In this document: positions 1 through 6,398 of the stretch, in pieces | Numbering within the stretch: the first letter of the stretch is position 1 | Layout of the letters: each line of letters begins with the position of its first letter | Position numbers and translations under genes: made by a program | Origin: VGEM01 sp033764265 | GTDB lineage: Bacteria; Pseudomonadota; Alphaproteobacteria; Rhodospirillales; Rhodospirillaceae | Direction of reading: 5' to 3' | NCBI GenBank assembly: GCA_033764265.1 | Contig: JANRJB010000398.1 | Span: 1 to 22,633, forward strand | Length of the DNA: 22,633 nt | Notes under the pieces: generated by a model | Told to the model about the DNA's origin: nothing | What the model saw: the letters and a program-made list of their open reading frames with translations, nothing else | Database searches by the model: none

Positions 1-881
1 GCGCCCGCGGCCAGCGCGAAGGGATCGAACCCGCCATCTGACTCGCCGCCGTGGAGGGCCGCGTCGCGGGCCGGCCGGTCGGCCCCGGCGCGCGTCGAGG
101 TCACCGCCGCCAGCGGAATGCCGCCGCCGACGATGCGACCGAACAGCGCGGCGTCGGCCTCAAACCCCAAGTGCTCTTGAAGTCCGCCGTAGGCCAGTTT
201 GAAACCGGTGGCGGTGTCGTCCAGAATCAGCCGGGTGCCCTGCACCGCGCATGCCGCCGACAACTCGTTCAGCCAGGCTTCGAACCCGTCGGGGTCGCGC
301 ACGAAGTCGGCTGCATCGACGATCACTGCGGCCAGCGCCAGGTGACCCGCCGCAAGGTCGGCGAGGTCCGATGCATCGCCGTAGCGCATCGTCCGCTCGG
401 TCACGGTCCAGCCGTTGGCGATGCGCGCATGGATCGGGCCGCCCACGGAATCGCGGCGATGAGCGAAGCGACCCACGGCGCGCCGGCCGGTGGCCAGGCA
501 GGCCTGGGCCACGGCGAAGCCTTGGGCTTGCCAGGCCGCGGCGAACAGGCGCACGTCGTCATGGTGCGGCACCGCCGCCGCGATCAGCGCGCACAGGCGT
601 TCCACGTCGCTGCCCGCGGCCACCGACCATCCGGAGGCCAACGTGGCTTCCAGTGCCGATTGCACCGCCGTGGCCGCGTGGCCGAGAATCAGCGCACCGC
701 CGCCCAGGTCGCAGTCGATCCACGATCGCCCGCTGACATCGAACAGCTTGGCGCCGCGTCCGCCGAGAAACGCCGCCCGGCCCGGACGCGCGGACGGTTC
801 GGCGACCGATACGCCGGCCGGTGCCGGTGGCGGCCCGTCGTCGGCCCGCGCGGTGATCGCCTGGGTGATGCGGTGCTGCAT
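1..881 (-). CDS. HemL-like class-III aminotransferase homologue, probable pseudoenzyme (partial, C-terminus outside window)
   Basis: The visible 293 residues align with glutamate-1-semialdehyde aminotransferase (HemL-like, PLP fold type I). Family landmarks are LILDDTATGFKLAYGG at about 218-233, where D221 matches the Asp that binds the PLP ring nitrogen, and GRIVGGGIPLAA at about 248-259. In HemL the latter reads GKIIGGG, and its Lys forms the Schiff base with PLP; here that position is R249. The phosphate-binding SGTEA segment is also gone: residues 112-120 read LFAAAWQAQ. I therefore infer a catalytically dead or repurposed homologue. The start ATG at 881 has GGAG 11 nt upstream (893-896). 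The 86-residue gene lies 42 nt upstream on the same strand, so the two are likely cotranscribed. About 140 residues of a usual 430 lie beyond the window edge. The family assignment is firm; the function is unknown. Confidence 0.82.
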   Translation of the reverse strand, partial: MQHRITQAITARADDGPPPAPAGVSVAEPSARPGRAAFLGGRGAKLFDVSGRSWIDCDLGGGALILGHAATAVQSALEATLASGWSVAAGSDVERLCALIAAAVPHHDDVRLFAAAWQAQGFAVAQACLATGRRAVGRFAHRRDSVGGPIHARIANGWTVTERTMRYGDASDLADLAAGHLALAAVIVDAADFVRDPDGFEAWLNELSAACAVQGTRLILDDTATGFKLAYGGLQEHLGFEADAALFGRIVGGGIPLAAVTSTRAGADRPARDAALHGGESDGGFDPFALAAG

Positions 882-923
882 CGGCGCGTGGCTCCGGCCG
901 GCGTGTCGCGGCCGCGCGGCCGA

Positions 924-1184
924 TCAGCGCAGCCGAACGACGTTGGCGCTGTCGTTCGCCGCCGGCCCTGGCGTGTCGGCGGGCACAAGCGAAATGCGCG
1001 CGGCCGACACGCTGTGCCGGCGCAGGTAGTGCATCGCCATCTGCATGCCGACGGCGTCGCCGGTGAATGCGACCGCGGTTCGCGGGGGCGCGGGTTCGGC
1101 CGCGGCCGGCGCGTCGGGACCGGTGTCCCGGTCACGGGGCTTCACGGCGCGCGGCGGCGCCGGAAAGATCGCCAGATTGTCCAT
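924..1184 (-). CDS. small hypothetical protein, 86 aa
   Basis: I do not recognise this protein. It has a Pro/Ala-rich first third and then a short segment resembling an alpha/beta unit (about residues 40-75, AVAFTGDAVGMQMAMHYLRR and following). It has no signal peptide, no membrane segment and no Cys. The ATG at 1184 is preferred because GGAG lies 6 nt upstream (1191-1194); an in-frame TTG at 1196 would overlap that site. It precedes the aminotransferase-like gene by 42 nt on the same strand and is divergent from the luxI-type gene. An inverted repeat (1212-1250) lies just upstream, with the lux box beyond it. The product could be a partner of the aminotransferase-like protein, but only the arrangement supports this. 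Confidence 0.6.
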   Translation of the reverse strand: MDNLAIFPAPPRAVKPRDRDTGPDAPAAAEPAPPRTAVAFTGDAVGMQMAMHYLRRHSVSAARISLVPADTPGPAANDSANVVRLR

Positions 1185-1211
1185 CGCCTGCTCCAAGTTC
1201 CATTGACGGCG

Positions 1212-1250
1212 ACAGGACGTCGTCCCGTGGACGGGCTTCTCACGTCCTGT
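1212..1250. repeat. inverted repeat, 9-bp perfect arms, upstream of the 86-aa gene
   Basis: ACAGGACGT at 1212-1220 and ACGTCCTGT at 1242-1250 are perfect reverse complements across a 21-nt spacer. The match continues as GGC outside the arms if one G is bulged. It ends 28 nt upstream of the 86-aa gene start, so it could be a regulator site or a 5' UTR hairpin. It shares only the ACAGG motif with the lux box and is not a second lux box. Confidence 0.5.
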
Positions 1251-1402
1251 GCCGGAGGCATCGCCACAACCGGCACGTGCCGATCGGGTCCTGCCGCAGC
1301 CGCTCCCGCCTTCCCCGGTTCAAAGCGCTCATAATCAAGGGTTTTCAGGGCGAGGAATCGAAACTGCTGGGCGGCATCGTGCCCCGCTTCAGTTGAATCG
1401 GA

Positions 1403-1424
1403 GACCTGTCAGTTCTGACAGGTC
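1403..1424. promoter_or_regulatory. lux box (LuxR-family binding site)
   Basis: GACCTGTCAG and CTGACAGGTC form perfect 10-bp arms around a central TT. The core has the form ACCTGT-N8-ACAGGT, which matches the classic LuxR/AHL operator. It is centred 73 nt upstream of the preferred luxI start, a suitable place for activation. This implies autoinduction of luxI and probably of the P450 gene behind it. It may also act on the divergent minus-strand genes, whose start is about 220 nt away. Confidence 0.88.
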
Positions 1425-1486
1425 CGGCACCTTTAACGCTGTGGTGATCTTGACCCGAAACAATGAGGTCCGGGTTGGTCCCAGCC

Positions 1487-2122
1487 ATGCTTGCATCCAT
1501 CATCGAAATGCCCGTCGCGCGGGCACGGGACGCCGACAGGCTCGACGGGATGTTCCGCCTGCGCCACGAGGTGTTCAAGGAGCGCCTGGCGTGGGACGTG
1601 GGCTCGGCCGGCGGTCGCGAGCGCGACATGTTCGACGACCTCGATCCCGTCTACATCGTCTGCGAACAGGACGGCGACGTCCTCGGCTCGTGGCGCCTGC
1701 TGCCGACGACCGGCCCCTACATGCTGAAGGACGTGTTTCCGGAGCTGCTGCACGGCACGCCGGCGCCGCAAGCGCCTGACGTGTGGGAGATCAGCCGCTT
1801 CGCCGTCTCCAAGCGCGTCATGGGCAATGAATCGCTGGGCACCATCCGCGCGGTGACGCAGATGCTGCTCGACCAGCTGTTCACCTTCGCCGACCGTCGC
1901 GGGATCAGCCGGATCGTCGCGGTGTCCGATCTGCGATTCGAGCGCATCCTGAAGCGGTCGGGCCTGTTGACCCATCGTTTCGGCCCGCCGCTGCAGATCG
2001 GCGTGACGCGCGCGGTCTCGGGCTATGCCGACGTGTCCGAACTCAATCTGCGCCGCTTGGCCGTGCACGCCCGCCCGGCCGATGGCGCCGACGTGGCCGA
2101 AACCTTGCCGCTCGCGGCCTGA
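1487..2122 (+). CDS. LuxI-family acyl-homoserine-lactone synthase
   Basis: The enzyme makes an N-acyl-homoserine lactone from S-adenosylmethionine and an acyl-ACP or acyl-CoA. With the start at 1487 (211 aa), all the classic LuxI residues are present: R26, F30, W36, E45, D47, D50, R70, F84, E101 and R104, in RLRHEVF, REREDMFDD-type and WEISRFAV contexts. An ATG at 1463 would add 8 residues; 1487 is chosen because it puts RLRHxVF at the usual distance from the N-terminus. Neither start has a strong ribosome binding site. A lux box lies upstream, a P450 gene follows 84 nt downstream, and a luxR-type gene is convergent beyond it. The acyl group cannot be predicted. The C-terminal 20 or so residues are Ala/Pro-rich and look unstructured. 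Confidence 0.93.
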   Translation: MLASIIEMPVARARDADRLDGMFRLRHEVFKERLAWDVGSAGGRERDMFDDLDPVYIVCEQDGDVLGSWRLLPTTGPYMLKDVFPELLHGTPAPQAPDVWEISRFAVSKRVMGNESLGTIRAVTQMLLDQLFTFADRRGISRIVAVSDLRFERILKRSGLLTHRFGPPLQIGVTRAVSGYADVSELNLRRLAVHARPADGADVAETLPLAA

Positions 2123-2170
2123 AGCCGCATCGCCGCACCCGGCCGGATCATTCGTCGTCCCCGTGATACG

Positions 2171-2206
2171 ATGCAACAGGAGCACCACAGAACGCGCGTC
2201 GCCTGA
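2171..2206 (+). other. possible 11-codon upstream ORF abutting the P450 start
   Basis: An ATG at 2171 opens an 11-codon frame (MQQEHHRTRVA) whose TGA directly precedes the P450 ATG at 2207. The P450 start lacks a Shine-Dalgarno sequence at normal distance, so the arrangement could couple translation. The mini-ORF has no good binding site either, and it may be chance. Confidence 0.2.
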
Positions 2207-3583
2207 ATGTCCGAACGCAAGAAACTCGAAGGCCCCAGCGGCTGGCCGATCGTCGGCGTGCTGCCGATGCTCAAGCGCGACACGCTGGGATTTCTGGAGC
2301 GAACCGCGCGGACCTATGGCGATTTCGTCCCGGTGAGGATGTTCATGTCGACGTCCTATCTGCTCAATCATCCTGCGCACGTCGAGCACGTGCTGCAGAC
2401 CAACTACCGGAACTACCGCAAGACGCGGATGATGGAGAAGTTCAAGCCCATCCTGGGCCAGGGCCTCTTCATCGCCGAGGACGAGCTGTGGACCCGGCAG
2501 CGCCGGCTGATCCAGCCCTCGTTCCACCGCCAGCGCATCAACGCCATGGCCGGTACCATGGTCGAGATTCTCAACCAGCACGTCGCGGCGTGGGACGGCC
2601 ACGTCAAGGCCGGGGCCGACATCAACCTGTCGGAAGACATGTCGTTCCTGGCGCTGGAGATCGCGCTGCGCACCATGTTCGGCAACGGCCTCAGGCCCGA
2701 CGAGGCGCATGCCGTGTCGCAGGCGCTGATCGTCGGCAACGAAGTCAGCGCCGCGCGCGTCTGGCAGCTGACGCGTATCGGCGAATACCTGCCGACGGCG
2801 AAGAACCGCGCCTATAACAACGCCGTCGCCACGCTCGACCGCATCGTCAACCGCATCGTCGGCGAACGGCGCGCCCGCGCGCGGCCCGACCCGCACACCG
2901 ACGACGGCGACCTGCTTGACGTGCTGTTGGATGCCCGCGACGCCGATACCAACGAAGGCATGGACGACAAGCAGCTGCGCGACGAGGTGCTGACGCTGCT
3001 CTTGTCGGGCCACGAGACCACGGCGGTCATGCTGGCATGGGCGATCCTGCTGTTGGCGCGCCATCCGGAATGCCTGGAGCGGCTGCGCAACGAGGCCGAC
3101 GACGCGCTGGCCGGCCGTCCGCCCGTCGCCGACGACCTGAAGTCGCTCGACTATAATCGGCGCGTGATCCAGGAAGTCGGCCGCCTGCGGCCGTCGATCT
3201 GGTGGTTCGCCCGCCAGGCCGTGAACGACGACGTGATCTGCGGCCAGCCGATCAAGGCCGGCACCACCGTGCTGATCTCGCAGTATCTGATTCACCGCAA
3301 CCCGACCATCTGGGACGATCCCGAACGGTTCGACCCCGACCGTTTCACGCCCGAGCGGGTGGCCAAGCGCTCGAAGTTCGCCTATCTGCCGTTCGGCGCG
3401 GGGCCGCGGGTGTGCGTCGGCTCGGCGTTCGCGATGATGGAAATGCAGTTCGCGCTGGCCATGCTGCTGCGCCGTTTCGACGTCGCGATCGTGTCCGATC
3501 CCGATCCCGAGCTGTCCAGCATGATCACCCTGCGCCCGAAAGAGGACATCCGGGCGCGCGTGGCGCTGCGCCGGCGTCACTGA
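2207..3583 (+). CDS. cytochrome P450 monooxygenase
   Basis: A complete 458-aa soluble P450. It shows the I-helix SGHETT at 267-272, the K-helix ExxR at E323-R326 (EVGR), the PERF region at 372-376 and the heme loop FGAGPRVCVG at 396-405 with C403 as thiolate ligand. WTRQRRLIQPSFHRQRI at about 95-111 is typical of CYP4/CYP3-like bacterial P450s that often take fatty acyl or hydrophobic substrates; the substrate itself cannot be read from sequence. There is no N-terminal membrane anchor and no fused reductase, and no ferredoxin or reductase gene is in the window. It lies 84 nt after luxI on the same strand and ends 15 nt from the convergent luxR stop. It is probably cotranscribed with luxI from the lux-box promoter. 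A role in modifying the AHL acyl chain is possible but is inference. Confidence 0.95.
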   Translation: MSERKKLEGPSGWPIVGVLPMLKRDTLGFLERTARTYGDFVPVRMFMSTSYLLNHPAHVEHVLQTNYRNYRKTRMMEKFKPILGQGLFIAEDELWTRQRRLIQPSFHRQRINAMAGTMVEILNQHVAAWDGHVKAGADINLSEDMSFLALEIALRTMFGNGLRPDEAHAVSQALIVGNEVSAARVWQLTRIGEYLPTAKNRAYNNAVATLDRIVNRIVGERRARARPDPHTDDGDLLDVLLDARDADTNEGMDDKQLRDEVLTLLLSGHETTAVMLAWAILLLARHPECLERLRNEADDALAGRPPVADDLKSLDYNRRVIQEVGRLRPSIWWFARQAVNDDVICGQPIKAGTTVLISQYLIHRNPTIWDDPERFDPDRFTPERVAKRSKFAYLPFGAGPRVCVGSAFAMMEMQFALAMLLRRFDVAIVSDPDPELSSMITLRPKEDIRARVALRRRH

Positions 3584-3598
3584 CCGTCAGCGAAGAAC

Positions 3599-4354
3599 TT
3601 ACGGACGGATCAGGCCGAAGCTGAGCGCCTTGGCGGCGGCGTGCGTTTTGTTGTGCACGCCGAACTTGGCCATGATGTTCTGCAGGTGAAAGTTCACCGT
3701 GCGCTCGGAGATTTTCAGGATCGACCCGATCTCCCAGGCGGTCTTGCCGATTGCCGTCCACTGCAGGATCTCGACCTCGCGGTCGGTGAGCGGAATCGGC
3801 TTGGGGCCGACTGCGGCCGCCTTCAGGGCGCGCTGTACGGCGTCGTGGAAATAGTGCGATGTGACGAGCAGCTCGTACTGATGCTGATGCAGGGCGCGCG
3901 CGAACTCGCCGTCGTCCAGTTCGGAGTACAGGCTCATGATGCCGAGTTCGCCGCCGGGTCCGTGCAGCGGCACGGTGAAGCCGCGCCGGATGCCGAAGTC
4001 GAGCGCGTCGTTCAAGACGCCGCTCTCGCGGTCGGTGCGCGCGTTGGCGCGGAAGTTCTCGGTCCAGCGGATCGGCAGGCGGGCGGCGTAACATTCGCGG
4101 ATGATCGGGTCGCAATCCTGGTATTCGCTGTCGAGGTAGTGATCGACCCAGGCCGACGGCACGTTGGTCAGGAAAATCACGTCCTGCGGATTGCGGTGGC
4201 CTTCCGGGTCCAGTCCCATCTCCGGGCTCATGCCGACGTAGCTGAACCGGCTGAAACCCATGGCGGCGTAGGTGCGGTCAAGCCGGCGCTTGAACTCGTC
4301 CTCGCTCGACAACGCGTCGAGATCGCTCAAAACCTCGGTCAGGCTTGGCATCAT
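3599..4354 (-). CDS. LuxR-family AHL-responsive transcriptional regulator
   Basis: 251 aa. The N-terminal autoinducer-binding domain (about 15-175) keeps W69, Y73, D82, P83, W97 and G125, matching TraR W57, Y61, D70, P71, W85 and G113. The C-terminal LuxR-type HTH (about 186-245) keeps E193, L197 and G203, matching TraR E178, L182 and G188. All nine hallmark residues are therefore present, and the protein should bind a ligand and DNA. It is convergent with the P450 gene (15-nt gap) and is the obvious receptor for the LuxI product, acting at the lux box at 1403-1424. Two adjacent ATGs (4354 and 4351) could serve as start. No lux box was seen upstream of it, so the gene itself may not be autoinduced. 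Confidence 0.94.
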   Translation of the reverse strand: MMPSLTEVLSDLDALSSEDEFKRRLDRTYAAMGFSRFSYVGMSPEMGLDPEGHRNPQDVIFLTNVPSAWVDHYLDSEYQDCDPIIRECYAARLPIRWTENFRANARTDRESGVLNDALDFGIRRGFTVPLHGPGGELGIMSLYSELDDGEFARALHQHQYELLVTSHYFHDAVQRALKAAAVGPKPIPLTDREVEILQWTAIGKTAWEIGSILKISERTVNFHLQNIMAKFGVHNKTHAAAKALSFGLIRP

Positions 4355-4643
4355 GGCCGGTCTGCAGACGGTTCCCGAACGCGCTGTTGTGTTCCGGACC
4401 CCGGCCTAGCACCGGGTGCCCACCCCCACCGCGTTTGTTTTGCCTGCAAACCATAAGCGAGCACTCGGCGCCAATCAACGGATTCACTCTACCTCCGCTT
4501 TAGTGATTGCGCGGGTTCTCTTAAGTCCCTGGAATCGCGAGCGAAAGAGTCTGATCCAGCTATACTCCAGGTAGCATTTGCCCAGGACAGACGCGTTGTC
4601 GGCACCGGTTCGGGCCGCCGATTCGTCGGCGCGCGCTGCCAGC
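4355..4643. other. intergenic region between queC and luxR
   Basis: 289 nt that must carry the luxR promoter and the end of the que transcript. No convincing gene is present. I see a 12-bp palindrome TTTGC-CT-GCAAA about 85 nt upstream of luxR and a short hairpin after queC, and nothing else. Confidence 0.5.
4616..4631 (-). terminator. possible hairpin downstream of queC
   Basis: CGCCGA and TCGGCG form a 6-bp stem with a 4-nt loop, 12 nt past the queC stop. No T-run follows, so this is at best a weak or factor-dependent terminator. Confidence 0.25.
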
Positions 4644-5294
4644 CTAGGGTCGCTCGGCCGCCGCCCACGCATGGTCGTGCAGGATGCAGGCATCGCACGC
4701 CCCGCACGGCTGCGGGCCCGCAGGCGTGCTGACCGGGGCGTAGCAGCTCCAGGTGTCGCCGCGCGCCAGTCCAAGCGTGCGGGCAAGTGCGGCGATCTCG
4801 GGCTTGGTTTTCTGCACCAGGGGCGCGACCAGGCGCGGCGGGTGGGGCACCGCCTCGGCCCACATCGCCGCGAAGGCATCCAGGAACGACTGGCGGCAAT
4901 CGGGATAGCCAGAATAGTCGACCGCGTTGACGCCCAGCCACACTTCGGCGGCGCCGATGCCGGCGGCCTCGGCGCAGGCCAGCGCCAGGAATACGGCATT
5001 GCGCCCGGGCAGGAACGTGGGCGCGATGGCGCGGCGCATCTCCTCCATCGAGCGCCCGGTCGGGATGGCGATGGCGGGCTTGTCCCAGTTCACGTCGATC
5101 ACGCGCCGTTCGATGCCGAAACGCGCGCATTGCCGGGCGGCAAAGTCCAGCTCGACGTCGTGGCGCTGGCCGTAGCGGATGCCGAGGCTGACGGGCACGC
5201 GGCCTTGCGCGCGCGCGAGCAGCAGGCACACGGTGCTATCGAGGCCGCCCGAATGCAGCACCAGAACGCGGGCGTTCGGCGCGGCGGCGGTCAC
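4644..5294 (-). CDS. queC: 7-cyano-7-deazaguanine (preQ0) synthase QueC
   Basis: QueC is an ATP-dependent enzyme that converts 7-carboxy-7-deazaguanine to preQ0 using ammonia, in queuosine biosynthesis. The 216-aa product has the N-terminal PP-loop SGGLDST at 15-21 and the C-terminal zinc-binding cysteines C184, C197, C200 and C203. The start is taken as the GTG at 5294, because it overlaps the queD stop by 4 nt (GTGA) and gives the normal length. Longer open sequence upstream lies inside queD and has no QueC similarity. It is the last gene of queE-queD-queC, and its overlap with queD indicates translational coupling. Confidence 0.95.
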   Translation of the reverse strand: MTAAAPNARVLVLHSGGLDSTVCLLLARAQGRVPVSLGIRYGQRHDVELDFAARQCARFGIERRVIDVNWDKPAIAIPTGRSMEEMRRAIAPTFLPGRNAVFLALACAEAAGIGAAEVWLGVNAVDYSGYPDCRQSFLDAFAAMWAEAVPHPPRLVAPLVQKTKPEIAALARTLGLARGDTWSCYAPVSTPAGPQPCGACDACILHDHAWAAAERP

Positions 5295-5680
5295 GTCGGC
5301 TCGAAGCGCGCGGCTTCGCCGCAGCTGGGCCGGCGCACCGTCACGCTGGCGAGGGCGGCGAACTGCGGGCGAAGTTGCTCGGCGATCCAACGCGCCAGGT
5401 TTTCCAGAGACGGCGTGGCCAGTCCCGGCACGGCGTTGAGCAGATGGTGATCGAGCCGCGCGCGAACGGCCGACAGCGCGCGATCCAGGTCCTCGAAGTC
5501 GACCACGCAGCCGGTCGCGGGATCGGGCGTGCCGGTCAGCGCCACCTCGACCCTGAACGAGTGGCCGTGCATGCGCGTGTTGGCGTGGTCGGCCGGCTTG
5601 TGCGGAAAATGATGGGCCGCCTCGAAGCCGAATTCCTTGACGATGGTGGTCCGTCCACCGATGACGGTTGCGCTGGTCAT
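5291..5680 (-). CDS. queD: QueD-family 6-carboxy-5,6,7,8-tetrahydropterin synthase, atypical active site
   Basis: QueD turns 7,8-dihydroneopterin triphosphate into 6-carboxytetrahydropterin, the substrate of QueE. The 129-aa product has the family fold with zinc ligands H23, H38 and H40 (FEAAHHF and MHGHSF), VVDFEDL at 59-65 and the LDHHLLN motif at 76-82. The position of the catalytic Cys (C27 in E. coli QueD, in CxxxHGH) is N34 here. The KET segment near the C-terminus of the E. coli enzyme is RRPSCGE (116-122). The only cysteines are C58 and C120. The location between queE and queC, overlapping queC by 4 nt, strongly supports a QueD role. It may belong to an alternative subfamily that uses another residue. 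Confidence 0.88.
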   Translation of the reverse strand: MTSATVIGGRTTIVKEFGFEAAHHFPHKPADHANTRMHGHSFRVEVALTGTPDPATGCVVDFEDLDRALSAVRARLDHHLLNAVPGLATPSLENLARWIAEQLRPQFAALASVTVRRPSCGEAARFEPT

Positions 5681-5698
5681 GAGTTCAGTCTTCCGCGA

Positions 5699-6331
5699 TC
5701 ACGGGATGCCCAGCACTTTGTGGGCCTGCACGCTCAGCCGCCAGGCCGGATGCGACAGGCAGAAGTCCACCACGCGCGCGGTGTGGTGGTCGCGCGCCGG
5801 CCCGTCCATGGGTTGCAGAAAGCGGTGGGCGAAGTCGAGACCGTCGTAGCGTGACGGCTCACCGTCGTCTTGCGGGTACACCAGTTTCAGCTCGTGACCG
5901 CGGTGCACCACCAGGTCGGCGCGCGCCTTGGGGCTGACACAAATCCAGTCGATGCCGGCCGGCACCGGCTGCGTGCCGTTGGTTTCGACCGCCACCTTGA
6001 ACCCGCGGGCATGCAGCGCGTCCAGCAACGCATCGTCCACCTGCAGCAGGGGTTCGCCACCGGTCAGCACCACAAAGCGGCTCTCGGCCGGTCCGACCCA
6101 CGCGGCGGCCACGGCATCGGCCAGCGCGCCGGCCTCGGCGAAGCGACCGCCGCCCTGGCCGTCGGTGCCGACGAAGTCGGTATCGCAAAACCGGCACGCG
6201 GCATCGGCGCGGTCGGCCTCGCGGCCGCTCCACAGGTTGCAGCCGGAGAAGCGGCAAAACACCGCCGGGCGGCCGGCGTTGGCGCCTTCGCCTTGCAAGG
6301 TCTCGAAAATCTCTTTCACGGCATAGGTCAT
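5699..6331 (-). CDS. queE: 7-carboxy-7-deazaguanine synthase QueE (radical SAM)
   Basis: QueE is a radical SAM enzyme that rearranges 6-carboxytetrahydropterin to 7-carboxy-7-deazaguanine. The 210-aa product opens with YAVKEIFETLQGEG, typical of QueE. The cluster motif is C31-x14-C46-x2-C49, the extended CX14CX2C form known from some QueE enzymes rather than the common CX3CX2C. TGGEPLL follows, and then a VETNGT motif. The ATG at 6331 has AAGG about 7 nt upstream; an earlier in-frame start at 6373 would add 14 residues unlike QueE. queD starts 18 nt after its stop, and the transporter gene ends 67 nt upstream on the same strand, so the four genes may form one transcript. Confidence 0.94.
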   Translation of the reverse strand: MTYAVKEIFETLQGEGANAGRPAVFCRFSGCNLWSGREADRADAACRFCDTDFVGTDGQGGGRFAEAGALADAVAAAWVGPAESRFVVLTGGEPLLQVDDALLDALHARGFKVAVETNGTQPVPAGIDWICVSPKARADLVVHRGHELKLVYPQDDGEPSRYDGLDFAHRFLQPMDGPARDHHTARVVDFCLSHPAWRLSVQAHKVLGIP

Positions 6332-6398
6332 TTGGGGCCTTTTCCGGGCCTCAGATACGCCATCGGCGGCCAAGATTCCAGCGCGCCCGGGTCAGCCT

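Larger units (their letters stand above)
1185..1486. other. divergent intergenic region between the 86-aa gene and luxI
   Basis: About 300 nt without a convincing gene. It holds two clear dyads: an inverted repeat at 1212-1250 near the minus-strand gene and a lux box at 1403-1424 near the luxI-type gene. Promoters for both directions must lie here. I could not assign -10 and -35 elements with confidence, although CTGACA in the right half of the lux box (1415-1420) resembles a -35 hexamer. Confidence 0.6.

Noticed and set aside
51..1334. 427-codon plus-strand frame opposite the aminotransferase-like gene
   Set aside because: Arg/Gly-rich shadow frame; the minus strand carries a recognisable protein family over the same DNA.
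1433..3580. 715-codon open frame on the minus strand opposite luxI and the P450
   Set aside because: It is antisense to two certain genes, has Arg/His-rich composition typical of GC-rich shadow frames, and shows no domain.
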